NCBI GenBank assembly: GCA_036676175.1
Contig: JAKFDL010000104.1
Span: 1-64,000, forward strand
Source: Methylotenera_A sp036676175
GTDB taxonomy: Bacteria > Pseudomonadota > Gammaproteobacteria > Burkholderiales > Methylophilaceae
Direction of reading: 5' to 3'
DNA: 64,000 nt
The position numbers and the translations under genes were made by a program. Numbering within the stretch: position 1 is the stretch's first letter; the number at the start of each line of letters is the position of its first letter. This document shows positions 1 to 9,141 of the stretch, in pieces. The notes beneath the pieces were generated by a model, which did not search any database, was not told the origin of the DNA, and saw nothing but the letters and a program-made list of their open reading frames with translations.

Positions 1-1324
1 CTACCAAAGTGAATGTGGTAGCCACCACGGCTAAACCAATCTCTTCTGTGGCTTCCATCGCTGCTTCAAACGGTGTTTTACCCATCCGCGAATGACGCAC
101 AATATTTTCCACTTCCACAATGGCATCATCCACTAAAATTCCCACCACGAAAGACAGGGCGAGCAAAGTGACGACATTGATAGAAAAGCCCAGGTAATGC
201 ATGCCGATAAACGTGGGGATAACAGACAGAGGTAAGGCCACAGCCGTTACAAATGTTGCACGGATATCTTTTAGGAAAAGCCATACCACCAGTACAGCGA
301 GCAGGGCACCTTCGTACAATAACGTCATAGAAGCATCGAATTCTTCTTGTACAGGTTTTACAAAATTAAACGCTTCAGTAATCGTAATGTCGGGATGCTC
401 TTGCTTAAGTGTTTCTAAAGCCTGCTCGACGCCAGCGCCCACTTCGATTTCACTGGCACCCTTGGTGCGGCTGATGTCAAAACCCACTACGCTTTTGCCA
501 TTAAGCAGAGCCAGTGATTTGGGTTCTGCAATGGTATCCATGACGTTGGCTACCTGGTTTAAGCGGATACTGCGGCCATCGCTGAGCGAGATTTCCATAT
601 GCGCCAGTTCGTCGGCAGATCGTGCGTTGGCAAGCGTACGGATGGGTTGGTCGCTACCGCCAATTTTGGTTGTACCGCCTGCAATCTCAAGCTGGGAGCT
701 ACGCAATTGACGCGAAATGTCAGCGGCAGTCGCATTTAATGATTGTAATTTAGCCGTGTCCAGAGATACCCAGATTTGACGATTGACGCCTCCAACCCGG
801 TTAACCCCGCCCACGCCTGTTACGCCAAGTAATGTTTTGGTTAATGTGTCATCTACAAACCAGGAAAGCGCTTCGTCATCTTTACGGGTCGAACTGATGG
901 TAAATGCCAAGATAGGCGAGCCAGCAACGTTTATTTTTGAGACGACTGGGTCGCGCAAATCCGCAGGCATATCCGCGCGCACTTCAGATACCGCGGAACG
1001 CACTTCATCTAACGCTTCTTGTGTGGGCTTTTCTAAGTTAAATTCAGCGGTAATCGTTACGCTGCCATCCGTGATTTTGGCGTAAATATGCTTAATGCCT
1101 TGTAGTTTGGCGATGGAGTTTTCAAGCTTGCGCGCCACTTCATTTTCTAGCTGGGAAGGCGAGGCGCCAGGGAGCGCAGCAACGACGCTAATGGTTGGCA
1201 GCTCAATGTCAGGAAAATTTTGTATTTTCATGGCATTAAAACTTTGGAAGCCTGCTAAGCTCAATAGAATAAATAGGATAAGCGCGGGAACAGGATTTTT
1301 AATCGACCAACTAGAGATATTCAT
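1..1324 (-). CDS. RND (AcrB/HAE1-type) efflux pump inner-membrane subunit, N-terminal part
   Basis: This is the first 441 codons of a proton-driven tripartite efflux pump; the rest lies beyond base 1, and the full family length is about 1,030 residues. The start is the ATG at 1322-1324, opening MNISSWSIKNPVPALILF. A first transmembrane helix (about residues 10-30) is followed by a periplasmic porter domain with FPDIELPTISV and PGASPSQLE. The TM2-TM4 region begins near residue 335 and contains the family-typical GILVDDAIVEVENI with its acidic residues. It lies 5 bp after the adaptor gene on the same strand, so the two are surely co-transcribed. The family exports drugs, solvents or dyes from periplasm and membrane; the substrate cannot be read from the sequence. 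Confidence 0.93.
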   Translation of the reverse strand, partial: MNISSWSIKNPVPALILFILLSLAGFQSFNAMKIQNFPDIELPTISVVAALPGASPSQLENEVARKLENSIAKLQGIKHIYAKITDGSVTITAEFNLEKPTQEALDEVRSAVSEVRADMPADLRDPVVSKINVAGSPILAFTISSTRKDDEALSWFVDDTLTKTLLGVTGVGGVNRVGGVNRQIWVSLDTAKLQSLNATAADISRQLRSSQLEIAGGTTKIGGSDQPIRTLANARSADELAHMEISLSDGRSIRLNQVANVMDTIAEPKSLALLNGKSVVGFDISRTKGASEIEVGAGVEQALETLKQEHPDITITEAFNFVKPVQEEFDASMTLLYEGALLAVLVVWLFLKDIRATFVTAVALPLSVIPTFIGMHYLGFSINVVTLLALSFVVGILVDDAIVEVENIVRHSRMGKTPFEAAMEATEEIGLAVVATTFTLV

Positions 1325-1329
1325 TTGAG

Positions 1330-2472
1330 TCAGTCTGCTGTTTTTGGATTTGATTGCACAACATTCACGCTATCACCATCGGCTAAGAATGCACCGCCAG
1401 TCGCCACAAATTGGCTATTCTCATGCTCATCTAGACCGATAATTTCTACATTGCCTTCCTCGCGGTTACCCGTTTGTACTTTAATTTGGCGTACTTTCTT
1501 TTGCGCATCCACTTGCATGACGTAGGCAAAACCATCTTTCATGACTACCGCCGTGGCGGGCAACACTAAAGCTTCCTTCGCACCTATGACAAATCTGCCT
1601 CGTGCATACATGCCCACTTTGGCTTGATTCGCTGAATTGGCAAAATCCACAAATACAATCGCGTTGCGGGTTTGGCTATCCACAATCGGGGAGGTAGTGC
1701 GTACTTTACCAATGAGATTTGTGCCATCTGGCAACGTGAAATTTGCAGTCATACCAGGCTTTATTTTGCTCACATCACTGGAGGTCAGCTCTGCACGCCA
1801 CTCTAAGCGACCTTGGCGAATCAAGCGAAAGAGCTCCTGCCCGGATGAAGCCACGGCGCCTACAGTGGCGCTACGGGTGGAGATAATGCCGCTATCTGGC
1901 GCAGTCAGCACAGTTTGCTTTAGGCGTACCTGTTGTGTTTGAATGGCCGCTTGCATTGCCTGCAAACGCGCTTGTGTAGTGGCTTCCAGGCTCAATAGCT
2001 GTTCAACTTGTTGTTTGCTGATTGCGCCAGTATCCTGGATACTGCGCGCGCGACTGGCGTTGCCGGCAGCTTCCAAGGCGGCGGCTTTGGTTTCTGCTAC
2101 GTTGGCGGTTGCCTGTGCTAAATCAGCCTGTATGGTGCTGTCGTTAAAGCGCGCCAATACTTGTCCACGCTTTACATGGTCGCCAACGTTAACCAAGACT
2201 TCTTTCAAGGCTAACCCGCTAGTTTCTGCGCCGATAATGGCCTCTTGCCAAGCGGCGATACTACCGTTGGCGGCAACGTTTTGATTTAACATCGCACGAA
2301 CCGGTTTTACCGTATTCACAGTAAGTGCGGGTTTGCTAACATGGTTAGAGGCGGCTTCTGCAGGTGTTTCTGGAACGGTTTTCTCTGAGCCGATTAGCGT
2401 AGATAGCCACCACAGGCCGAGTAAAGTCGCGCCGATCAATAATGCGTATCGAGTATTTTTGTTATTTATCAT
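1330..2472 (-). CDS. RND efflux periplasmic adaptor (membrane fusion protein, HlyD/AcrA family)
   Basis: A 380-residue adaptor that links the inner-membrane pump to the outer-membrane channel. A single N-terminal membrane anchor (about residues 10-27, LLIGATLLGLWWL) precedes a lipoyl-like half (EVLVNVGDHVKRGQVLARF), an alpha-helical hairpin rich in Ala, Gln and Glu (about 115-185), the second lipoyl half, and beta-barrel and membrane-proximal domains. No lipobox is seen, so it is probably anchored by the helix. Its stop is 5 bp before the pump start and its start is 9 bp after the channel gene, which supports one operon. Assignment as an RND adaptor rather than an ABC-type HlyD rests on the neighbouring RND gene. 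Confidence 0.93.
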   Translation of the reverse strand: MINNKNTRYALLIGATLLGLWWLSTLIGSEKTVPETPAEAASNHVSKPALTVNTVKPVRAMLNQNVAANGSIAAWQEAIIGAETSGLALKEVLVNVGDHVKRGQVLARFNDSTIQADLAQATANVAETKAAALEAAGNASRARSIQDTGAISKQQVEQLLSLEATTQARLQAMQAAIQTQQVRLKQTVLTAPDSGIISTRSATVGAVASSGQELFRLIRQGRLEWRAELTSSDVSKIKPGMTANFTLPDGTNLIGKVRTTSPIVDSQTRNAIVFVDFANSANQAKVGMYARGRFVIGAKEALVLPATAVVMKDGFAYVMQVDAQKKVRQIKVQTGNREEGNVEIIGLDEHENSQFVATGGAFLADGDSVNVVQSNPKTAD

Positions 2473-2481
2473 TAATGTCTT

Positions 2482-4029
2482 TCATGTCTTTCCCTTGCGG
2501 TTATAGAACCGCTTTTTGGTGTTTTGAGTGATTTCTGCACTTTCAATCGGCGTACCTACCTGCCAGCCGCCGCCTGCTGCGCGATACAGGTTAAGCCATG
2601 CATTGGCGCGGTCTTGTTGCAGGGTGAGCGCAGATTTTTTCGTTTGCATGAGGCTGCGTCTGGCGTCTTCCACATCAATCATGTTGGCAAAACCAGCCTT
2701 TTGCTTGGTTTCAATCGCCACTAGATTGTCTTGTAAGCTTTGTAGTGCTTGTTGTACATCGACATCGCGCTCACCATTGTTATGTAAATTGATAAGCGCA
2801 TTTTCAACTTCTTTTACAGCCGTTTGCACCGTGCTGCGATACTTAGCTGCAGCTTCGGTATAGCGCGCCTCAGCCACGTCTTGATTCGCTTTTAATGTAC
2901 CGCCATCAAAAATCGGCAGGGTAACCGACACGGGCCCCAACGACCACACACGGCCGCTGCTTACAAAGCTGTCACTTGAAATGCGCATCCAGCCAATCGA
3001 GCCGTTCAGTGTGACTTTGGGATAGCGCTCAGCGGCAGCATCTTTTACATTGGCAGCAGCTGTTATTAAGTCGGCCTCAGCACGATAAACATCTGGCCGC
3101 TGAGCTATCACCTGCGCAGGTACCTCATTAATAATAAACAACATCTTTAAATTGATATCAGGCTTACTGCTTTGCGCAGCGCTCAGTTTCTCGCGCACTT
3201 CTGGCTCTGGTAAATAGGTGAGCGCAGTCAGGTTTTTCACCTCGAGCTCGCATTGCAATGCTTGATAACGTGCTTGTTGCTTATCATCTGCGGCATTGGC
3301 ATGTGCGATGGTTTTTTTACTGACATCGGTAAAGCCGGCATCAAATGCAATGTTGTTTAAGCGTGCGCTTTCTGTGCTGGAGTTTGCTATGGCAGTTTGC
3401 ATGACCGATTGTTGCGTGCACAGCAAATAATTGAAATAGCTGGTCGCTACTTCTGCCGCTACTACTACCCTCGCTTCATGCCAAGCTGCTTTAGCCGCTT
3501 TTTCTTGTCTATCTGCGGCTTCGGCGACGGCTTTATGTGCGCCGTATAAATCTAGTTCCCATGCGGCTTGCAAGCCTGTCTGCAAGATATCCTGTGGCTC
3601 GTTTACACCAAAATCACCGCCTCCGATTGTTTGCTGATTAATTCCACTGCCAAAACTACTATCTTCGGGTTGTTGCAAGCTGCGTTGTGCGCTGGCGTTC
3701 GCATCGAGCTTTGGCTGGCGCGCAGCGTTGGTGCGTACGCGATTGGCGCGTGCCTCTGCAAGGTTTGCCACTGCTGTCGCTAGTGTAGGTGCTTGTAACT
3801 GTGCCGTGTTGATTAAATCCAGCAATACCGGGTCTGGGTAGCGCTGCCAAAATTCCAGTAGATTATTGATTTCACCATCATGCGGCAATGGTGCTTGCCA
3901 AGTGGCTGGTGGTTTAGTTTCAGCTAAGGTTTGGCTAGGATTGAATTTTTTGGCGAGTTCATCCAAAGCTGCGCAGGCAGTTAATGATAGGCAAGCAATC
4001 GCTAAAGTAAGGTGCTTTTTTATTGGCAT
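2482..4029 (-). CDS. RND efflux outer-membrane lipoprotein (NodT/OprM family)
   Basis: A 515-residue TolC-like exit duct. I chose the ATG at 4027-4029 because it gives a lipoprotein signal peptide (MPIKKHLTLAIACLSLTACA, lipobox LTAC). The reading frame stays open further upstream, but that extension is basic, has no signal and would overlap hemH by more than 100 bp. Two long helical repeats rich in Ala, Glu and Gln are typical of the outer membrane efflux domain, including the conserved AQRPDVYRAEADLITAAANV. It starts 5 bp after hemH and ends 9 bp before the adaptor, so it sits between hemH and the pump in a same-strand run. Confidence 0.92.
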   Translation of the reverse strand: MPIKKHLTLAIACLSLTACAALDELAKKFNPSQTLAETKPPATWQAPLPHDGEINNLLEFWQRYPDPVLLDLINTAQLQAPTLATAVANLAEARANRVRTNAARQPKLDANASAQRSLQQPEDSSFGSGINQQTIGGGDFGVNEPQDILQTGLQAAWELDLYGAHKAVAEAADRQEKAAKAAWHEARVVVAAEVATSYFNYLLCTQQSVMQTAIANSSTESARLNNIAFDAGFTDVSKKTIAHANAADDKQQARYQALQCELEVKNLTALTYLPEPEVREKLSAAQSSKPDINLKMLFIINEVPAQVIAQRPDVYRAEADLITAAANVKDAAAERYPKVTLNGSIGWMRISSDSFVSSGRVWSLGPVSVTLPIFDGGTLKANQDVAEARYTEAAAKYRSTVQTAVKEVENALINLHNNGERDVDVQQALQSLQDNLVAIETKQKAGFANMIDVEDARRSLMQTKKSALTLQQDRANAWLNLYRAAGGGWQVGTPIESAEITQNTKKRFYNRKGKT

Positions 4030-4034
4030 TGGGT

Positions 4035-5147
4035 TTATTGAAGTTTTGCTGCGAGCGTTTTGGTTTGTTCGGCATCTTTTTTTGCCTGCTCTGCGCTCCA
4101 TTCGACACTTACCCAGCCGTTTAAGTTTTCGAGTGCAATTTGCGTGAGTGCATGTATCCATGCGTCATTGTCATTAAGTGCAGGAATGTACTGGTAATCA
4201 CCGCCGCCATTGCTTTTAAAGATATGCTTACCTTCCATGGCAATTTCTTCCAATGTTTCCAGGCAATCGCTGCTAAACCCGGGGCAAATGATATCGATAC
4301 GTTTTGTTTTCGCTTTGCCTAAATCTTGCAGAGTATTCGCCAGATAAGGCTTTAACCATTCCTGTTTACCAAAGCGGGATTGAAACGCCACTAAATACTG
4401 TCCCTTGCTTAAACCCAGGCTTTCCGCCAGCAAACGTGCAGTTTTGTGGCAGGTGCAGTGGTAAGGGTCACCTTTAGTTAAATGTACTTTCGGCACACCA
4501 TGAAAGCTCATCACTAATTTTTCACCTGCGGAAAAGTCAGGTCTGCCATTTATTTCCCAGTGTTTTAGTACGCTTTTTTCTAGCGCGGCAATATAGGCAG
4601 GGTGGTCGTGGTAACCGCGCACGGTGCGGATACCTGGCACATTGCGCATTTTCAGCAGCACTTTCCATACTGCGTCATAAGCAGAACCAGTACTGCTGGC
4701 AGCGTATTGCGGAAATAATGGCAACACCAAAATACGGTCGCAGTGTTGTGCTTTTAATTTTTCAATAGCCGACTTCATGCTGGGGTTGCCATAGCTCATA
4801 CCCAATTCCACCGCAAATGGTGACTTGATTTTTTGGCCTAAATAGCCCTGCAGCATTTTTGTTTGGCGTTGTGCGTACACCATTAATGGCGAACCATCAG
4901 GCATCCATACTTGCGCATATTTAGCAGCTGATTTTTTTGGGCGAATCACCAAAATAATGCCATTTAAGATAAACCACCAAATGGCACGTGGAATTTCCAC
5001 CACACGGGTATCGCTTAAAAATTGTTTTAAATAAGGGCGTAATGCCTTTGCAGTAGGCGCATCTGGAGTGCCCAAGTTGGCCAGTAAAATGCCGACTTTA
5101 AGTTGGTCGCCGTGTTCGTATTTTGGTTCCGGGTTGTAGTAAGCCAT
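4035..5147 (-). CDS. hemH: Ferrochelatase (heme synthesis, last step)
   Basis: Inserts ferrous iron into protoporphyrin IX to make protoheme. The 370-residue length is usual for the proteobacterial enzyme. The N-terminal GILLANLGTPDAP, the VLPLFPQYAASSTGSA core, the metal-binding histidine in MSFHGVP (H216) and the CPGFSSDCLETLEE block with its catalytic acidic residues are all present. The cluster YHCTCHKTA is also typical of the family. It starts 11 bp after hrcA and ends 5 bp before the efflux lipoprotein gene. hrcA beside hemH is common in betaproteobacteria; continuing straight into an RND operon is less usual. Confidence 0.97.
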   Translation of the reverse strand: MAYYNPEPKYEHGDQLKVGILLANLGTPDAPTAKALRPYLKQFLSDTRVVEIPRAIWWFILNGIILVIRPKKSAAKYAQVWMPDGSPLMVYAQRQTKMLQGYLGQKIKSPFAVELGMSYGNPSMKSAIEKLKAQHCDRILVLPLFPQYAASSTGSAYDAVWKVLLKMRNVPGIRTVRGYHDHPAYIAALEKSVLKHWEINGRPDFSAGEKLVMSFHGVPKVHLTKGDPYHCTCHKTARLLAESLGLSKGQYLVAFQSRFGKQEWLKPYLANTLQDLGKAKTKRIDIICPGFSSDCLETLEEIAMEGKHIFKSNGGGDYQYIPALNDNDAWIHALTQIALENLNGWVSVEWSAEQAKKDAEQTKTLAAKLQ

Positions 5148-5158
5148 GTACTTTTCTA

Positions 5159-6169
5159 TTAATTATTGGAAAGTGCGTTAGATAACAGTTTTGCAGTCAC
5201 ATCCACAATTGGTATCACACGCTCATAAGCCATCCTTGTTGGCCCGATAACACCCAGCGTGCCGACGACTTGGCCGTCTGCCTCATACGGCGCGGTAACC
5301 ACACTACACTCATCTAAAGGTAGGTAGCCACTCTCGCCGCCAATGAAAATTTGAATACCCTCTGCATGCTGGCTATTATCCAAAAGTTGCATCAATGAAG
5401 TCCTGCGTTCAAAAACCTCGAACAACTTACGTAGGCTATTCACATTGGTAGAAAGTTCATCTATATTCAGTAAGTTGCGTTCACCAGCAATCACTACACC
5501 CTCGCCAGCTGCCGCATTGGTATTGGCCTGTAGGGCAGCGTTCATCAGCACGTTCATATCGGTTTGCATCTGTTTGAGTTCGGCATGAAGTTTTTGCTGC
5601 ACTTCTTCAAAAGTTTGGCCAGAAAAATTGGCATTGAAATAATTGCTTGCTTGGGTAAGTTCGCTGGCTGAATACGGTTTTTCACTGAGGATAATGCGGT
5701 TCTGCACGTTGCCATCACTTGTGACGATAATGACTAATATTCTTTTTTCGGTCAGGGGAAGAAACTCTAAATGCTTAAAACTTAGCGTTTTCCGCTTCGG
5801 AATCATCACCAAACCAGCAAACTGCGTCAGTTGCGACAGCATATCGGCGGCGCTGTTAATCAGCTCGTTTTGGTTGGGTGAGCTTAAGCCGCTTTTCAGT
5901 TGGTTAAAAGCTTTGGTTTCTAAGGGCTGCACCGTCAGTAAAGTATCTACAAATAAGCGGTAACCTTTTTGGGTGGGTATGCGGCCAGCCGATGTGTGGG
6001 GACTGGCTATAAAACCCAGCTGTTCTAAATCGCTCATTACATTGCGGATGGTCGCTGGGCTTACATCCAAGCCGCTGTGCTGTAAAAGCGTGCGCGAGCC
6101 TATGGGTTGACCATCACTGATGTAATGTTCTACCAGGGTTTTAAGCAGGATTTGCGCGCGTTTATCCAT
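5159..6169 (-). CDS. hrcA: Heat-inducible transcription repressor HrcA
   Basis: A 336-residue repressor that binds CIRCE operators before groESL and dnaK-type genes and is kept active by GroEL. The N-terminal winged helix is clear: QPIGSRTLLQHSGLDVSPAT followed by IRNVMSDLEQLGFI and SPHTSAGRIPT. A GAF-like dimer domain and the C-terminal GVIGPTRMAYERVIPIVDVT block follow. The ATG at 6167-6169 gives the normal N-terminus. I found no CIRCE (TTAGCACTC-N9-GAGTGCTAA) in the 141 bp between hrcA and nadK, so autoregulation through CIRCE is not supported here. dnaK, grpE and groEL are not in the window. Confidence 0.97.
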   Translation of the reverse strand: MDKRAQILLKTLVEHYISDGQPIGSRTLLQHSGLDVSPATIRNVMSDLEQLGFIASPHTSAGRIPTQKGYRLFVDTLLTVQPLETKAFNQLKSGLSSPNQNELINSAADMLSQLTQFAGLVMIPKRKTLSFKHLEFLPLTEKRILVIIVTSDGNVQNRIILSEKPYSASELTQASNYFNANFSGQTFEEVQQKLHAELKQMQTDMNVLMNAALQANTNAAAGEGVVIAGERNLLNIDELSTNVNSLRKLFEVFERRTSLMQLLDNSQHAEGIQIFIGGESGYLPLDECSVVTAPYEADGQVVGTLGVIGPTRMAYERVIPIVDVTAKLLSNALSNN

Positions 6170-6310
6170 CAGGTATTTAGGGCGTTAATTAAGATTGTTA
6201 ATGCGTGAAATAAGTATGACGCTATTTTGCCTGAATTAGTGCGGACAGAATAGCTGGATTTGCTTCTCACCTTAGCGCATCTGTGATTTAATTCAACCAT
6301 TAAAACAACT

Positions 6311-7201
6311 GTGCAAACAACCGTGCAAACAACCTCGACCGCCTTTTCTTCAATCGGCATCATCGGCAAATACATGAATCCATCGGCCTTGCTGCAAATG
6401 CAGTCGGACCTAGCTGATTTGGTGCGTCATTTACGTGCTAAAAACATTGAAATTTGGCTAGAGCAAAATACTGCACAATATGCGGAACTCACTGGTTTTC
6501 ACACAGCCAGTTTAGAAGATATTGGCAAAAAAATAGATTTAGCCATCGTGATGGGAGGCGATGGCACCATGCTAAGTGTAGCGCGTAGCCTGATTGGCGA
6601 TAATATTCCTTTGGTCGGTATTAATCGCGGACGTTTTGGTTTTTTAACCGATTTGCGCGCAGAGGAGATGCTGGCAGCCATTGATGATATTTTAAATGGT
6701 GCTTATCAAATTGAAAAACGCATGTTACTTGAGGCAAGTGTTTATCGTGCCAACAAGCAAATATACCAAGGCATCGCTTTGAATGACGTGGTAGTGAAAA
6801 GCGGGCTTAGGTTGATTGAGCTAGAGGTGAAAGTAGATGGCAAGTTTGTGCATAAGCAGCGCTCAGATGGCCTTATCTTATGTACACCTACCGGAACTAC
6901 CGCTTACTCGCTCTCAGCAGGTGGGCCGATTTTGCACCCCAATGTAGATGCAATTACGTTGGTGCCTATTAGCCCACACACACTGAGCAATCGCCCGATT
7001 GCGTTAAATAGTGATAGTAAAATTGAAATCAGTTTAGTGCAGATTGATACTGCACAAGTGAGCTATGATGGGCAGTTTCAGTTAGATTTAGAAGTAGGAG
7101 ACAAGATCATCATCCAACGTGCGGCCAAAAATATTTCGTTGCTGCATCCAAGCGAATATTGCTACTTCGAAATGTTGCGCAATAAATTAAACTGGGGTTA
7201 G
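6311..7201 (+). CDS. nadK: NAD kinase (ATP-NAD kinase)
   Basis: Phosphorylates NAD to NADP in the cytoplasm. The 296-residue product has the catalytic GGDGT motif (residues 82-86), GINRGRFGFLTDL, the NDVVVKSG segment and the substrate-binding LCTPTGTTAYSLSAGGPI. The start is probably GTG at 6311; a second in-frame GTG at 6323 would remove four residues, and no strong ribosome site separates them. It is divergent from hrcA and ends 3 bp before recN, giving the nadK-recN order common in proteobacteria. Confidence 0.96.
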   Translation: MQTTVQTTSTAFSSIGIIGKYMNPSALLQMQSDLADLVRHLRAKNIEIWLEQNTAQYAELTGFHTASLEDIGKKIDLAIVMGGDGTMLSVARSLIGDNIPLVGINRGRFGFLTDLRAEEMLAAIDDILNGAYQIEKRMLLEASVYRANKQIYQGIALNDVVVKSGLRLIELEVKVDGKFVHKQRSDGLILCTPTGTTAYSLSAGGPILHPNVDAITLVPISPHTLSNRPIALNSDSKIEISLVQIDTAQVSYDGQFQLDLEVGDKIIIQRAAKNISLLHPSEYCYFEMLRNKLNWG

Positions 7202-7204
7202 TTC

Positions 7205-8848
7205 GTGCTGCAATCCCTCTCCATCCGTGATTTCATCATTGTAGAAGCGCTCGATTTAGAATTTTCGGTCGGTTTTACTACGCTTACTGGCGAGACTGGT
7301 GCTGGTAAATCTATCCTGATTGATGCGTTATCACTCGCTTTGGGTGAGCGCAACGATGGCGCAGTGATTCGCGCAGGTGCAGAACGCGCAGATATCAGCG
7401 CGACGTTTTCAAGTAATCAATCTGCTTTAAATTGGCTAGAGAACATTGCTCTGGAAGCCGCTCCAGTATTGGTTCTCAGGCGTGTTATTTATGCAGATGG
7501 CCGTAGCCGTGGCTTTATCAATGGTGTCGCCGTCACCATCGGCCAGCTAAATGAGCTGGGCGAGTTATTGGTAGATATTTATAGCCAAAACGCACATCAC
7601 TCGCTGCTTAAAGCTGCCACGCAGCGGCAAATTTTAGATGAATATGCGCAACATGTTGATTTGGTCAACCAAGTTTCCAAGCAATATAAAACTTGGGTAG
7701 ATTTACATCGTCAGCGCGTAGAGGTTGAAAAAAACGCAGCAGCTTACGCGGATGAGTTAGCCGAATTGCGCGATAAGACGCTCGAGCTAAAACAACTCAA
7801 TTTTGAGATTAGCGAATGGGAAGATTTACAGGCTGAGCATCATAAGCTGGCCAATGGCGCTTCTTTGCTTTCTGGGTTGGAATCTTGTATTGCCGCTTTA
7901 GATGACAATGAACCTGCTGTCATTAGTATGCTGGCGCAAGTGCAAAGCAAGCTTGTTGGCTTGGTAGAGTTTGATAGTCAATTAAAAGAAGCTGCCGATG
8001 AAGTGGATTCTGCAATCATCCAGTTAGAAGAAGCCTCTCGCAGTTTAAACCGCTATCTACAGCGCGCAGAGCTAGACCCAGCGCGATTAAACGAAGTCGA
8101 AAATCGCATTCAAGCCGTGCACAACACGGCGAGAAAGTACCGTAGCAAGCCAGAAGAATTACCCGATTTATTAAGCGCAGATGTAGCGCGCATGGCACTG
8201 CTGGAAACGTTTGCCAACGATGGTGTACTGGCAAAGCTAGAGGCAGAAGCCTTTGCGGCTTATCAGACTACAGCTAAACAATTAAGCATTAACCGCCAAC
8301 AAGCGGCCAAAACATTAAGCCAAAAAATCAGTGCCGAGATGCAGCGCCTTTCTTTAAGTGGAGGCAAGTTTGATGTGGCTTTAACTGCTTGCGAGCCTAC
8401 TAGCTATGGTTTAGAAACGGTGGAGTTTTTAGTGGCTGGCCATGCAGGGGTCGAGCCGCGCGCCTTGAATAAAGTGGCTTCTGGCGGCGAACTCTCAAGA
8501 ATCAGTTTGGCGCTGCATGTGACAACAGCATCTCAAGGCAGTGTGCCTTGTATGATTTTTGATGAAGTGGATGTGGGCATTGGCGGCGGTGTAGCAGAAG
8601 TGGTGGGGCAGCTGCTGAAACAACTTGGTGCAGAGCGCCAAGTATTGGTGATTACCCATTTACCACAAGTGGCCGCGCAAGCGGCACAGCATTTACAAGT
8701 TAGCAAAACGCAAGCCAATGGCGCAACCTTAAGTCATATTCAACCTTTAAGCCAAACCGAACGGGTGGAAGAAATCGCACGTATGTTGGGGGGTATTCAA
8801 ATTACCGAAACCACGCGTGAGCATGCGAAAGAGATGTTAGGCGTTTAA
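7205..8848 (+). CDS. recN: DNA repair protein RecN (SMC-like ATPase)
   Basis: A 547-residue recombination-repair ATPase that acts at double-strand breaks. Walker A GETGAGKS (29-36) is near the N-terminus. A central coiled-coil region (about 160-370) links to the C-terminal lobe with the signature ASGGELSRISLAL, Walker B MIFDEVDVGIGG and the VITHLPQVAAQA switch. The start is GTG at 7205, 3 bp after nadK, so translation is probably coupled. No LexA-type operator (CTGT-N8-ACAG) is evident directly upstream, unlike in Escherichia coli. Confidence 0.97.
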   Translation: MLQSLSIRDFIIVEALDLEFSVGFTTLTGETGAGKSILIDALSLALGERNDGAVIRAGAERADISATFSSNQSALNWLENIALEAAPVLVLRRVIYADGRSRGFINGVAVTIGQLNELGELLVDIYSQNAHHSLLKAATQRQILDEYAQHVDLVNQVSKQYKTWVDLHRQRVEVEKNAAAYADELAELRDKTLELKQLNFEISEWEDLQAEHHKLANGASLLSGLESCIAALDDNEPAVISMLAQVQSKLVGLVEFDSQLKEAADEVDSAIIQLEEASRSLNRYLQRAELDPARLNEVENRIQAVHNTARKYRSKPEELPDLLSADVARMALLETFANDGVLAKLEAEAFAAYQTTAKQLSINRQQAAKTLSQKISAEMQRLSLSGGKFDVALTACEPTSYGLETVEFLVAGHAGVEPRALNKVASGGELSRISLALHVTTASQGSVPCMIFDEVDVGIGGGVAEVVGQLLKQLGAERQVLVITHLPQVAAQAAQHLQVSKTQANGATLSHIQPLSQTERVEEIARMLGGIQITETTREHAKEMLGV

Positions 8849-8859
8849 CTACAACCGTC

Positions 8860-8957
8860 ATTCCGTACAAGCGTAGCGCGATACGGAATCCAGTGGTTTT
8901 TTGTCGGGGGTAGCCCGACGGCTAATTACTTTCTTTTGTTTGTGCAAAAGAAAGTAA
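8860..8957. repeat. Cluster of three inverted repeats downstream of recN
   Basis: Three hairpins in 98 bp. ATTCCGTA (8860-8867) pairs with TACGGAAT (8882-8889). GTCGGG (8903-8908) pairs with CCCGAC (8914-8919). TTACTTTCTTTTG (8926-8938) pairs perfectly with CAAAAGAAAGTAA (8945-8957) around a 6-nt loop. The first has the CATTCC...GGAATCCAG form of small intergenic repeats common in proteobacteria. The third resembles a widely scattered extragenic repeat that I recall from other Proteobacteria. It may also end recN transcription. No gene is supported in 8849-9141; the following 150 bp is GC-rich and looks like further repeat-derived sequence. Confidence 0.7.
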
Positions 8958-9141
8958 CCAAAGAAAATCACACCCCGCTGCCGCTTTATCCTTCGGTCTT
9001 AGCGCCGCACCTGAGTGTCGGCTGCGGAACTCGCGCTTTCAGCACTCAAACAGTCCTCGCCGCCTACCATCTGCCACTCAAGCCGAAGGCGCGGCAAGGG
9101 GAATTCGGCGCAGCGCCTTGCAGTTATTGCCATGTGCGTGT

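Noticed and set aside
201..1085. Plus-strand open frames at 201-710 and 783-1085
   Set aside because: Antisense to the clearly conserved RND pump gene on the minus strand.
6170..6310. Possible CIRCE or heat-shock promoter before hrcA
   Set aside because: No TTAGCACTC/GAGTGCTAA inverted repeat and no convincing sigma-32 -35/-10 pair were found.
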